Notes: a model not told the origin generated them from the sequence alone. A stretch of DNA of 11,464 nt from Ophiostoma sp. CBS 140.51 (GCA_029298735.1 JANSLP010000563.1:1-11464); one strand, 5' to 3'. Positions 6,201-11,318 are shown, counted from the stretch's first letter. Translations and numbers: made by a program.

Positions 6201-8712
6201 CATCATCACCAGACACAGTGAAACTCTGGGGGCTGTTGTAGCATGCAATGACGGCCTTGCCTCGTTGAAGGCCATCGAGCATCTTGAGCGTTGTATCCTC
6301 GTCACAAGCCAGAGCTATCATGCCACCACGGCAGGACTCAGCGGCATCCGAGTCAAGAGGCACTCGGAAGTAGGCCGCGGCGACAGCAGCTTCTTGGCTC
6401 AGTAGACCAGCGGCATAGGCAGCACAAATCTCACCACTGGAATGGCCAACAACGGCCGACGGTGTGATGCCCCAAGAGCGGATCAGGTCGACAAGGGCAA
6501 CCTGCAGAATCGTGCACAAAGGCTGACTGACAGCGGGCTCGTTGACCCGGGTAGTGGTGGCATCCCGGCGGAGAAGTTCGTCGTGCAGGGACCAGTCAGC
6601 CTGCATGGTCGAAGACGCCAGGATGGCAGCACTGCGGTCGAGCGAGGCACGGAAGACGGCGCTGGTATCGGCCAGCTCACGGCCCATGGCGTACCACTGG
6701 GCACCCTGGCCAGTAAAGACGAAACCGATGGAGGGAGGCTTCGATGGAGTGTGATGGAAGCGGAGGTTGTTGGAGAGGGCAGTAATAAGTTGAGAGGGAG
6801 TTGCGGCAGGGGTGGCGGCCTTCCAGGGAAGAGACGAGCGGCGGGTGCTCAAAGTGTAGGCGATATCAGATAGAAGGGAGGAGTCGACTGTGGTCTGCGA
6901 CTCGAGGTAGTCGACCAACTGGGCAGCCTGGACTTTGCCAGTAGCCTCGTCGTTGGCAGACAAAACAAATAGCTGGGGAACGGAATGGCTATCCCCCTTG
7001 ATATCCTCGACTTCCTCGGGTGTAGACTCCCCCGTCAGCTGGAGATCTTCAGAGACCTTCTCGGTGTGCTTGTGAGTCTCAGAAGTCGGAGAGGATGGTG
7101 AAACAGCACCGTTGGTCGTTGCAGGCGAATCTTCTGATTCTGGTTCACCGACCGAAGCAGACGAGGGAGTCGGCGAAGGTGACACAGACTCGTCAACGTC
7201 GCGAATTTTGCCGGACCGAGGCGTCGAGGGTATTGAAAGCGGCGTGCTGGCGCCATCGTCGTGGTGGTCGTCGCTGCTCGTCGTGCTATGACTGTCGTGG
7301 ATGCCGTTGTTGTGTTCGGGTAGTTTCGTCGCGTGGTGGAATGTGTAGCGACCGCCTTCGATACCGCGTACCCGGAAGTAGTCCGCCGCACTCTCGACAA
7401 TGACGTGCGCATTGGTGCCGCCGTAACCAAAGCCGTTGATAGAAGCACGCAGGACTGGCTGAGCAGATGGGCTCAAAGCATTCCGCCATGACCGAACGCC
7501 CGTGGGAACAGTCAAGTGCCAGTCGTCAAGCGGGATCTTGCTGTTGGCCTCTTGGAAGTCGCAGTTGGGCAGAATTGTCTCGCGCTCCAGCATCAGAACC
7601 GTCTTGATCAGACCAGCTGCACCACTGGCACCCTCCAAGTGGCCAATATTGGTTTTTATGCAGCCAACGACAAGTGGTGAATTTGTGTCAGTGCGGCTTG
7701 CGCCAAAAGTGTCTGCAAGAGCTCGTGCTTCAATGGGATCACCAGCATTTGTGCCCGTGCCGTGGGCCTCGACATAGGAAGTTTCTGCCAGGTCAAGTCC
7801 GGCCTGTTTGTAGACGGAGCGAATCAGATTTGCCTGGGCAGTGCCACTGGGGAATGTGATACCAGGTGTGCGGCCGTCCTGGTTAACGCCTGTGTTCCGG
7901 ATCACGGCACGGACGCTGTTGCCAGACTCGAGGGCCAAGTCGACTCTCCGTAGAACAATAGCTGCAACACCCTCGCCACGGCCATAACCAGCGGCCCGGC
8001 TGTCGTACGTGTAACTGCGGCCCGCTGCGGACAAGAAGCCCATACTGCTCATGGATGCCAGCGAGTCGTGACAAAGTGTGCAGTTGACACCAGCCACGAG
8101 GGCTGTTTCACATTCACCAGCCCGGAGTGCCTGGCAAGCTTGATGCAGAGCCACCAGACTTGATGAACATGCTGTGTCGAGGGTCACCGAGGGGCCGTGG
8201 AGGTTGAAAAAGTAAGAGAGTCGATTTGCCAGCATGGCCTGTCCCGTACCTGTGGCATGGTACAGCGGGACGGCATCGGGGTCGCGGAGCGTGATCTTGG
8301 CCCAGTCGAAGCAGAACGAGCCAACAAAGACACCCATGTCGGAGCCGGCCACGTCGCCAAGAGACAGACCGGCGTTTTCGAGCGCCTCGTAGCTGCACTC
8401 GAGCAGCAGTCGTTGTTGTGGATCGAGTGACGCGGCCTCGGTCTGCGTCATGCTGAAAAAGGGGGCGTCAAAGTAGGAGACGTCATCCTTGAGATAAAAC
8501 CCGCCCTGGACGTTGGTTGCGCCGTTGCGGGCCTGGTCCGGGTGGTAAAAGGACTTGTGGTTGAAGCGAGAGCTCGGCACCTCCGTCCATGCGTCGGCGC
8601 CGGCGGCACACATATCGTAGAGCTTCAACGGGTCGGTGGCCTCACCTGGGAACCGGCCGCCGAGACCGATAATGGCCACGGGCGGCACACTGTCCTCTGG
8701 GACGGAAGCCAT
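244..8712 (-). CDS. Highly reducing iterative type I polyketide synthase (KS-AT-DH-CMeT-ER-KR-ACP)
   Basis: Cytosolic megasynthase that should extend a chain from malonyl-CoA and process it by ketoreduction, dehydration, C-methylation (SAM) and enoyl reduction (NADPH). Domains in order: KS 9-440, AT 662-992, DH 1069-1412, CMeT 1442-1812, structural pseudo-KR about 1842-2032, ER 2048-2377, KR 2433-2682, ACP 2737-2812. All core active-site motifs are seen (see domain entries). The length of 2822 aa is somewhat long for a full HR-PKS, partly because of two low-complexity linkers. The start is the ATG at 8710-8712: it is the first in-frame ATG after an in-frame TGA at 8869-8871, has a strong context (A at -3, G at +4), and puts the KS motif a few residues from the N-terminus, as usual. 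The frame stays open up to a GTG at 8764-8766, which is an unlikely eukaryotic start. The stop is TAA (244-246). There is no intron, and no TE, condensation or reductase domain, so release must act in trans. The product cannot be predicted. Family assignment is near certain; no gene symbol is justified. Confidence 0.97.
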   Translation of the reverse strand: MASVPEDSVPPVAIIGLGGRFPGEATDPLKLYDMCAAGADAWTEVPSSRFNHKSFYHPDQARNGATNVQGGFYLKDDVSYFDAPFFSMTQTEAASLDPQQRLLLECSYEALENAGLSLGDVAGSDMGVFVGSFCFDWAKITLRDPDAVPLYHATGTGQAMLANRLSYFFNLHGPSVTLDTACSSSLVALHQACQALRAGECETALVAGVNCTLCHDSLASMSSMGFLSAAGRSYTYDSRAAGYGRGEGVAAIVLRRVDLALESGNSVRAVIRNTGVNQDGRTPGITFPSGTAQANLIRSVYKQAGLDLAETSYVEAHGTGTNAGDPIEARALADTFGASRTDTNSPLVVGCIKTNIGHLEGASGAAGLIKTVLMLERETILPNCDFQEANSKIPLDDWHLTVPTGVRSWRNALSPSAQPVLRASINGFGYGGTNAHVIVESAADYFRVRGIEGGRYTFHHATKLPEHNNGIHDSHSTTSSDDHHDDGASTPLSIPSTPRSGKIRDVDESVSPSPTPSSASVGEPESEDSPATTNGAVSPSSPTSETHKHTEKVSEDLQLTGESTPEEVEDIKGDSHSVPQLFVLSANDEATGKVQAAQLVDYLESQTTVDSSLLSDIAYTLSTRRSSLPWKAATPAATPSQLITALSNNLRFHHTPSKPPSIGFVFTGQGAQWYAMGRELADTSAVFRASLDRSAAILASSTMQADWSLHDELLRRDATTTRVNEPAVSQPLCTILQVALVDLIRSWGITPSAVVGHSSGEICAAYAAGLLSQEAAVAAAYFRVPLDSDAAESCRGGMIALACDEDTTLKMLDGLQRGKAVIACYNSPQSFTVSGDDAAIEELGEACTAAGVRHRKLVVGFAYHSHRMAAAAEAYRELLQANKTVVGAFANPITESERAVEMYSSVTGKKLQPGALTLDYWVENLVSPVRFTEALTALCYEAQTPEAERDTPKARVDVLVEVGPHAALAGPIRQILQTETPLTKISILSILRRGQDATETAQQLACQLVERGVSVDVPTLNADALLENQSATTPLPLVDLPSYPWNHTKAYWAEPRDSIRYRQREYSRHDILGAPVRFGSPLEPRWRQWIRTSETPWVRDHRVQGLVVYPAAGYISMAIEAVRQVSLAKSDAGVIETYELRDVSLGQALIVPEDTGEVEALISLRPQTESAMDNSTVWHEFFVYSCTSSATSSTAMGAPINDTWAEHCRGRIAVRWKEDDSTNQTNKVTDHETLRAETARRDAAQRQQTLDACNSDVDMDALYEHCTAIGLEYGPTFANLTAARAGPATPADATNYIAGTVILPDIAACMPAHHHSPIVVHPGTLDACLHGIMAFRSLLKAAIMPVFFEHISIHAAMENVEAGADLGVYLGVQQSGFRNLDINLTAYSHAATDKTSTAAPLIRMDGLRMTSLAGSMPSGSGSGSSGDQPKTYFQSEWRPDPAFLSSAQFDDLCAHLMPPEAESAALRRLDQSAFYMADYAVSQVSEDVVPSLTTKGRKLYASLKRQRDSVLKLYESQPGAKNAIVHADNIASWPNASPEERAALLEELAATGAEGRLLSAVSASMHKIVLGTADPLEVTMKGDVLGQYYAHNPRMARQYQQAAVYVDLLAHKNPHMRILEIGAGTGGATLPLLRSLGGDADGKNTLPRFASYDVTDISSGFFEAFREKTQPWASLLNFKRLDIEKDPMRQGFNEGTYDLVVAANVLHATRNIGRTVAHARKLLRPGGTLLLIELVRVPQQLVSTAAVGNIFGIFDGWWVAEEEHRQDSPLLAESQWDAVLKEQGFSGLDAAVWETPDVATHQGTTMIATAVYQPIVGAEETSEEKTETVVETHKLVEATSDLPPAVLITDLAANKTWLQALAASIAPSTTLPIYTMDDDLPAIADSQVCIFYQTNPKTLGPQTPESMDKMRTLFLRPVGTSGGSVLWLTRGASDGEAVPDFALVQGLLRTLRVELGGRLVHLDLDLEAPTDVNADPAVKTVSRVFAKSFTDLAATDIASDGRPSEIELELAVRGRHGTVHIPRYNEAPSTSDYVAARTGRRILVPASPIQPGRHLTLEVGQPGLLDSLYFDDDVSLETDLPDDHVEITVHAAGLNFHDVMVAMGQIEARALGRECAGIVTKIGRNVSGLKIGDRVAAPADGTMATTVRCAAWRAQKLPDNLTFEAAATLPIVLCTALHSMNITNLSAGETVLIHAASGGLGQALVQLCQQRGAVIYATVGTPDKKQLLVDQYGLDPSHIFSSRDDGFAEAILQATNDEGVDVVFNVLAGELLRASWRCVASFGRFVELGKRDLNRNGRLDMAPFTRNVTFVAVDLVALLAERPRYGAKLWADSMDLVRQGVARAPSPLTSYSYADAVAALRTMQTGRHMGKLVLVPQAQPVTTTKTETTTTLTVSGGTVSSTVTTTTTTDVSPNPTSLTTKVMSPRVPPVQLSGDATYLLVGGLGGIGRALAARMVHDLGARYLIILSRGGINNDVAAAAVDDLKVRGGAYVQVSNCDVGHADQLAAALSTAKSAGYPPVRGVVHLGLVMESALFQDMSSASWNNSLWPKVAGTWNLHNQLAQTPEGMDFFVLLSSMVGTIGNPSQCAYGAASTFQDAFARYRRRRGLPAATLDLGMITGIGYVAEHDTVQQTLRSQGFEEINGAECLALIESTMVPTKPDTDTEWEAANYVTGLGLGRYAGGDPARAIYQDPRFGMARRMALRTADDDSNAAAAGDAPQTIRETLRQATSLADVVSTLESAIRTKITALLMLASEDELDPQKPLSQYGLDSLIAVELRNWVSSEMEATVPVLEFLGGRTTQSLSGFIARQSRLVKKELVAE
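277..504 (-). other. Acyl carrier protein (ACP/PP) domain of the PKS
   Basis: Residues about 2737-2812. Ser2772 in YGLDSLIAVELRNW is the phosphopantetheine attachment site. Only about ten residues follow the domain before the stop codon, so there is no C-terminal release domain fused to the synthase. Confidence 0.95.
667..1416 (-). other. Ketoreductase (KR) domain of the PKS
   Basis: Residues about 2433-2682. The NADPH loop is VGGLGGIG (2441-2448). Catalytic residues by alignment with the family are Lys2550 (WPKVAG), Ser2576 (LLSSMVG) and Tyr2589 (CAYGAAS), with Ser and Tyr 13 apart as expected. The fourth position of the usual K-S-Y-N tetrad, four residues after the Tyr, is Ser2593 instead of Asn. 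Probably active, since the Tyr, Ser and Lys are kept. Confidence 0.92.
1447..1575 (-). repeat. Threonine-rich ER-KR linker
   Basis: Residues 2380-2422, of which 20 of 43 are threonine, with runs of four and six Thr. The Thr codons are a mix of ACT, ACC, ACG and ACA, so this is not a recent trinucleotide microsatellite. It joins the ER end (KLVLVPQ) to the KR start and probably forms an extended flexible tether. No function can be assigned. Confidence 0.85.
1582..2571 (-). other. Enoyl reductase (ER) domain of the PKS
   Basis: Residues about 2048-2377, MDR fold. HAAGLNFHDVM and GRECAGIV mark the substrate half. The NADPH loop reads HAASGGLGQA (about 2194-2203), matching the family's AxGGVGxxA pattern with a conservative Val-to-Leu change. 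This loop is lost in synthases such as LovB that need a separate trans-ER. The domain is therefore predicted to work in cis, allowing full saturation of the chain. Confidence 0.92.
2617..3189 (-). other. Pseudo-KR structural subdomain between CMeT and ER
   Basis: Residues about 1842-2032. It has short beta-strand-like segments (VLITDLA, VCIFYQT, VLWLTRG, RLVHLDLDLE) and no glycine-rich nucleotide loop. This fits the truncated, non-catalytic Rossmann half that braces the catalytic KR in type I synthases. Assigned mainly by position and strand pattern, so borders are soft. Confidence 0.7.
3277..4389 (-). other. C-methyltransferase (CMeT) domain of the PKS
   Basis: Residues about 1442-1812. The SAM-binding motif I is ILEIGAGTGGAT at 1618-1629, followed by the acidic DVTDIS strand. 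His1707 (in NVLHATRN) and Glu1733 (in LLLIELV) are 26 residues apart and match the His/Glu pair described as catalytic in fungal PKS CMeTs. Unlike HR-PKSs in which this domain has decayed, the visible motifs look intact, so alpha-methyl branches are likely in the product. Confidence 0.92.
4477..5508 (-). other. Dehydratase (DH) domain of the PKS, double hotdog
   Basis: Residues about 1069-1412, starting at HDILGAP. Catalytic His1101 lies in the intact HxxxGxxxxP motif (DHRVQG...YP) of the first hotdog. Catalytic Asp1326 lies in HPGTLDACLH in the second, giving a DxxxH form where DxxxQ is the more usual fungal version; both are compatible with activity in the family. A Gly/Ser-rich hinge (about 1413-1428) follows. 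Removes water from the beta-hydroxyacyl intermediate made by the KR. Confidence 0.92.
5737..6729 (-). other. Acyltransferase (AT) domain of the PKS
   Basis: Residues about 662-992. Loads extender units, by family knowledge malonyl-CoA in fungal HR-PKSs. It opens with FVFTGQGAQW. The nucleophile Ser758 is in GHSSGE, Arg783 sits 25 residues later at the position that binds the malonyl carboxylate, and the catalytic His866 is in YHSH. The VEVGPHAAL segment near 961-969 marks the C-terminal part. Predicted active. Confidence 0.94.
6979..7371 (-). other. Low-complexity, probably disordered KS-AT linker
   Basis: Residues about 448-578. Rich in His, Asp, Ser, Thr, Pro and Glu, including an HHDD stretch near residues 483-486 and nine Ser/Thr-Pro dipeptides between residues 490 and 565. 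No fold is recognisable. It runs into the conserved LFVLSAND segment (about 581-588) that opens the folded linker before the AT. Length in this position varies among fungal HR-PKSs; the acidic, S/T-P-rich character is what stands out. Disorder is inferred from composition only. Confidence 0.75.
7393..8688 (-). other. Ketosynthase (KS) domain of the PKS
   Basis: Residues about 9-440. Catalyses decarboxylative Claisen condensation. The nucleophile Cys182 lies in DTACSSS, His317 in EAHGTGT and His358 in NIGHLEG; this is the complete Cys-His-His triad of condensing KSs. The N-terminal motif reads IIGLGGRFPG, where most fungal KSs have a GMGCR-type sequence. The domain ends with NGFGYGGTNAHVIVE. 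It should be active. Confidence 0.96.
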
Positions 8713-8719
8713 TGTGCAT
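8642..8719 (-). promoter_or_regulatory. Overlapping 25-codon uORF at the PKS start
   Basis: An ATG at 8717-8719 lies 7 nt before the PKS ATG and in another frame. It opens a 25-codon frame ending at a TGA (8642-8644) inside the KS coding region. Its context is weak (C at -3) while the main ATG is strong (A at -3, G at +4), so most ribosomes would be expected to scan past it. It may lower translation modestly; it is also the only upstream ATG in the proposed leader. Confidence 0.4.
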
Positions 8720-9096
8720 GCGAGAGGGGGGTATATGTGAACACAGTAAGATGGAAAGAAAAACACAGAAGAAAAATAGGTTGAGAAACGTCGACGACGT
8801 CCTCTGATGATGTCAACAATAAGGATACAAGAACAGAATGAGTATGCAAGAAGTTTGCACAGTGAAGATCAATGCTCAACAGGGATATCAACAAGGCGAA
8901 AGGCTGTGAGAGCTTCAAAAAATTTCAAGCTAATGCCAGGGGATGAAAGATGGACAAGAGTAGAAAGGGGGGAGAAGAGGTTGATCTGATCTGAACAGCA
9001 AGGAAACGGGGAAAAGATGGGTAAGGATACAATAAAGGTCCTAAGAAAATAAGTCAGGATAACAAGGATCGATGGACAAGGGATAGCCCGGGTTTG

Positions 9097-9102
9097 ATAT
9101 AT
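9097..9102 (-). promoter_or_regulatory. TATA-like element
   Basis: ATATAT about 385-390 bp before the start codon, directly abutting the tandem ATGTGCGG repeats on its upstream side. The match to the TATA consensus is partial, so this is a candidate chosen by position relative to the ATG-poor leader. Confidence 0.25.
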
Positions 9103-9128
9103 GTGCGGATATGTGCAGAGATGTGCGG
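9101..9128. repeat. Three 10-bp-spaced ATGTGCGG repeats in the promoter
   Basis: ATGTGCGG at 9101, ATGTGCAG at 9111 and ATGTGCGG at 9121 start exactly 10 bp apart, close to one helical turn, so all copies face the same side of the DNA. They sit just upstream of the TATA-like element. Candidate binding array for an unidentified regulator. Confidence 0.6.
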
Positions 9129-9169
9129 TCGTCGCTCCATGCACCGTCTATCTCGGCGTGGGCGGGTAA

Positions 9170-9199
9170 CTTGTGCTTGATCTTGTTCTTATTCTTGTC
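9170..9199. repeat. Degenerate hexamer tandem repeat (CTTGNN x5)
   Basis: Five consecutive hexamers, CTTGTG, CTTGAT, CTTGTT, CTTATT and CTTGTC, run without gaps. Read as codons the stretch gives no open frame with a start, so it is not a peptide gene. It ends one base before the CGG-N6-CCG palindrome. Confidence 0.55.
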
Positions 9200-9200
9200 G

Positions 9201-9212
9201 CGGTCTAGGCCG
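9201..9212. promoter_or_regulatory. CGG-N6-CCG palindrome, candidate Zn2Cys6 regulator site
   Basis: CGGTCTAGGCCG is an inverted repeat with CGG/CCG arms spaced by six bases, and 10 of its 12 positions are palindromic about a central CTAG. This geometry is the one bound by Zn2Cys6 proteins of the Ppr1/UaY type, and such proteins are the commonest pathway-specific regulators of fungal polyketide clusters. It lies about 490 bp upstream of the PKS ATG. The binding protein is unknown. Confidence 0.35.
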
Positions 9213-9233
9213 TCTTCGTGGTAGTGTCCTCAG

Positions 9234-9249
9234 GGTCTCGGTCTCGGTC
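9234..9249. repeat. Short GGTCTC tandem repeat
   Basis: The unit GGTCTC is repeated 2.7 times (GGTCTCGGTCTCGGTC). It belongs to the same 150-bp repeat-dense promoter island as the hexamer array and the CGG palindrome. Confidence 0.5.
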
Positions 9250-9591
9250 AGGGCGTGCGTTCTTGTCCATCCATTTAGAACAAGAGGAAGAGCTGTTCAA
9301 CGGAATGGATAGGCGGGACGAACTGCATATGCACAGGCTGCACGAGGAGGGGAGAGAGGAGGAGGGTGTGGATGATGCGGACGTTGTGGATGTCGAGGTT
9401 TAAGTTGAGGAAGAAGAAGGTCAAGTCAAGACAGTAGTGGGCGAGCTGAAGATGGAGAGAAACAGCAGTGGGGAGAAGGGCGTGTGTGGAGAGAATGGAG
9501 GTGGGAGGTGTGAGCAGAGAACAGCAGATGGACGGGGGAGGCGTGTTTTTATCAAGACAGAGAAGAGAACTCGAAAACAATAGGGTGCGAG

Positions 9592-9598
9592 TGAGTCA
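9592..9598. promoter_or_regulatory. TGAGTCA, possible CpcA/Gcn4-type bZIP site
   Basis: A perfect TGASTCA heptamer about 880 bp upstream of the PKS ATG, the element recognised by the amino-acid-starvation regulator CpcA/Gcn4. One copy in 2.7 kb is compatible with chance. Confidence 0.2.
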
Positions 9599-9903
9599 GG
9601 AAGGTCATAAGAAGGCGAGATAAGTGTGAAATTTGCCTGGCAAACACATGCTCAAGAAGGCGTGAGGAGAAACTGAGAGGATACTAGTAGGAGACGGGGA
9701 AGAAAACGATGGAAATGTTAGAAGGCCGTGAAGAGGAAGTGGCCGGCGGAAGAGCACGAAGAGAAGCCCATAAACACCCGCCAGCGGCAAGGAAATTTAC
9801 CAGAAGAGGAAAAGAGGAAGGCGAGAGAAGGGGAAGGACAAGACGAGGGACGAGCAACGAGAAAACGATGAGCAGTCTGTCTTGCGATGGGGTGTGGGAG
9901 GGT

Positions 9904-9919
9904 CCGGAGAGCCTTCCGG
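9904..9919. promoter_or_regulatory. CCGGA-N6-TCCGG inverted repeat
   Basis: Two 5-bp arms (CCGGA at 9904-9908, TCCGG at 9915-9919) flank six bases, forming a CGG-N8-CCG arrangement. It could be a second zinc-cluster regulator site but is about 1.2 kb from the PKS start. Confidence 0.2.
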
Positions 9920-10297
9920 GCTGCAGTAGTGCCGTCTGGTCAAGACGAACACAGGCCAGGCTCATAGAGTATCTGGTCTAGTTTAAGGCGAGCTTGTGTA
10001 CTTGTGTCTCTGTGCACGAGCTTGCCGTACACGGATAAGTCGAGAACATGGGAAAAGACACAAGATGTGACCAGAGAAGGCAAGGTCGGCGGCAAGTAAA
10101 TCCCGAACGCAGTAAAGGTCCGACGTGCGAGTGTGTGAGTAAAGATACAGAGGCGAGAGAAGAAAATCGAATGTGGGATGAGGCAGACACAAGATGCCGG
10201 ACTGTGGTCTACGCGTGTTGGTGCAAGATGTCGTCAGAAGACAGAGTTGAAACGACGGAAGAGGAAGAGCAGAAACGAAACGGACTACGGCGACGAC

Positions 10298-10317
10298 CAT
10301 GGAGATTCATGGAGATT
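10298..10317. repeat. 10-bp perfect tandem duplication
   Basis: CATGGAGATT occurs twice in direct succession. No role is evident. Confidence 0.6.
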
Positions 10318-10377
10318 TCACAGAAAAGGTAACTGGCCACTCTTGACGCAGAAACATCGGGGCCCAGACCAGACAGG

Positions 10378-10391
10378 GGGAGGATCCTCCC
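10378..10391. repeat. 14-bp perfect palindrome
   Basis: GGGAGGATCCTCCC reads the same on both strands. Roughly one perfect 14-bp palindrome is expected by chance in a window of this size, so it is recorded without a functional claim. Confidence 0.6.
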
Positions 10392-10714
10392 AAGAAAGGA
10401 AAGAAGGATCTGCCATAGCTGCCTCTTCTCGGGCTTCTCACACGTCGTATCTATGCGGAGATAGAGGAAGGCGAGGAAAGGAATGGGAAGGATGGCAAGG
10501 GCAGTGGGAACTGGCAGTGTGAGAAGTGAATTGAAAAATAGCTAGGCAGGGATGTTGGTGGGAAAAAAGGAGAGAGGGACCAGAGTCAAGAGCAAAAGAG
10601 GAAGAATGAACAAGAGACACCCACCATTCAAGCCTAAGAAAACCTAAGAACGGGGCCAGATCCGATCAGGGAAGTTGCAGCTACGGGCGAAGTGACCAGG
10701 GGGGTGGAGGAAGT

Positions 10715-10736
10715 GGAGAGAGAGAAAGAGAGAAAG
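10715..10736 (+). repeat. Purine tract with mirror repeat
   Basis: A 22-nt uninterrupted purine run whose 3' part, 10724-10736 (GAAAGAGAGAAAG), is a perfect mirror repeat. Homopurine mirror repeats can form intramolecular triplex (H-DNA). A similar run lies at 10811-10832. Confidence 0.45.
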
Positions 10737-11276
10737 TGGAGGTGGAGGGACTGAAAAAGAGGAACAACAGGAAGATGGGCTATGGAGAAAGTGAATAAGA
10801 GAATTAAAGCAGGAAAGAGAGAGAGAGGGAAACAGGACACATGAAAAGGCAAGCTAGATAGGCACTGTTTCGTGGGACACATGCAGGTCAACTCAGTAGC
10901 TTCAAGCTGGGGGAGAACGAGGAAACGAAAAGAGGGCAAGGCATTGTGGCGGTCGAATCCAGACGAAAAGTATCCGAAAGTCGAGAGGACGTGGAAGAAT
11001 GTAACGCTACTACAAGACGCTGAAAGGAAATCTGCCGTATGGCGAGAAGAAGGAATAAAGAAGGAAGGGCACAAGGAATACGTCCGTCGAGGACACAAAG
11101 AGTAATACCAGATCCGGAAACTGGGAAAGCAAGGGAAAAGGGACTCTCAATAGGAGCGCAAAACGACGTTCGTGCGTGCATGTGCAAGCGAAACATATTG
11201 AAAGACGCACACAATATCGGAAGACACCAAACGAATGCTACTTTACGGCGACTTCGACGGCCCAAGAGGCTAAAAT

Positions 11277-11318
11277 GGGGCCCAAGGGTCCCGGGTACGG
11301 GAGGGGTGGGCGGAGGGG
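11277..11318 (+). other. Cluster of seven G-tracts with G-quadruplex potential
   Basis: G-tracts of three or four occur at 11277, 11286, 11293, 11299, 11303, 11308 and 11315, separated by loops of 5, 4, 3, 1, 1 and 4 nt. Any four consecutive tracts meet the usual G3+/loop 1-7 rule. An AT-rich stretch (11319-11332) follows directly, a pairing seen near some promoters or replication starts, though neither is demonstrated here. Confidence 0.5.

Larger units (their letters stand above)
8713..9137 (-). promoter_or_regulatory. Probable 5' leader of the PKS gene, depleted of upstream ATGs
   Basis: On the minus strand the 418 nt from 9137 down to 8720 contain no ATG in any frame, although ATG is frequent on the + strand of the same stretch. 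The segment is pyrimidine-rich on the sense strand (for example 8939-8979), as fungal leaders and transcription start regions often are. A TATA-like ATATAT at 9097-9102 could place initiation around 9030-9070. This start position is inference. Confidence 0.45.

Noticed and set aside
133..6405. Long + strand open frames antisense to the PKS (133-1089, 1138-2157, 2830-3597, 5020-6405)
   Set aside because: All are codon-aligned with the PKS, so their codons are exact reverse complements of PKS codons. They stay open because the PKS rarely uses TTA, CTA and TCA. Their peptides show no recognisable domain.
8713..8766. N-terminal extension of the PKS from a GTG at 8764-8766
   Set aside because: GTG is not a normal start in fungi, the 18 extra residues do not resemble PKS N-termini, and the ATG at 8712 is the first in-frame ATG after an in-frame stop with a strong context.
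10048..10522. + strand frames of 94 and 114 codons (10048-10332, 10178-10522)
   Set aside because: Arg/Glu/Lys-rich translation of purine-rich DNA in two overlapping frames; no motif supports a gene.
10945..10965. GGTCGAATCC, similar to a tRNA T-loop
   Set aside because: The flanking bases do not form a T-stem, the loop lacks the first conserved T, and no matching anticodon or acceptor arms were found around it.
9684..11265. Minus-strand frames of 93-154 codons (9684-9965, 10634-11098, 10888-11265)
   Set aside because: Ser/Leu/Phe/Pro-rich low-complexity translations produced by pyrimidine-rich DNA; no domain, and several frames overlap each other.
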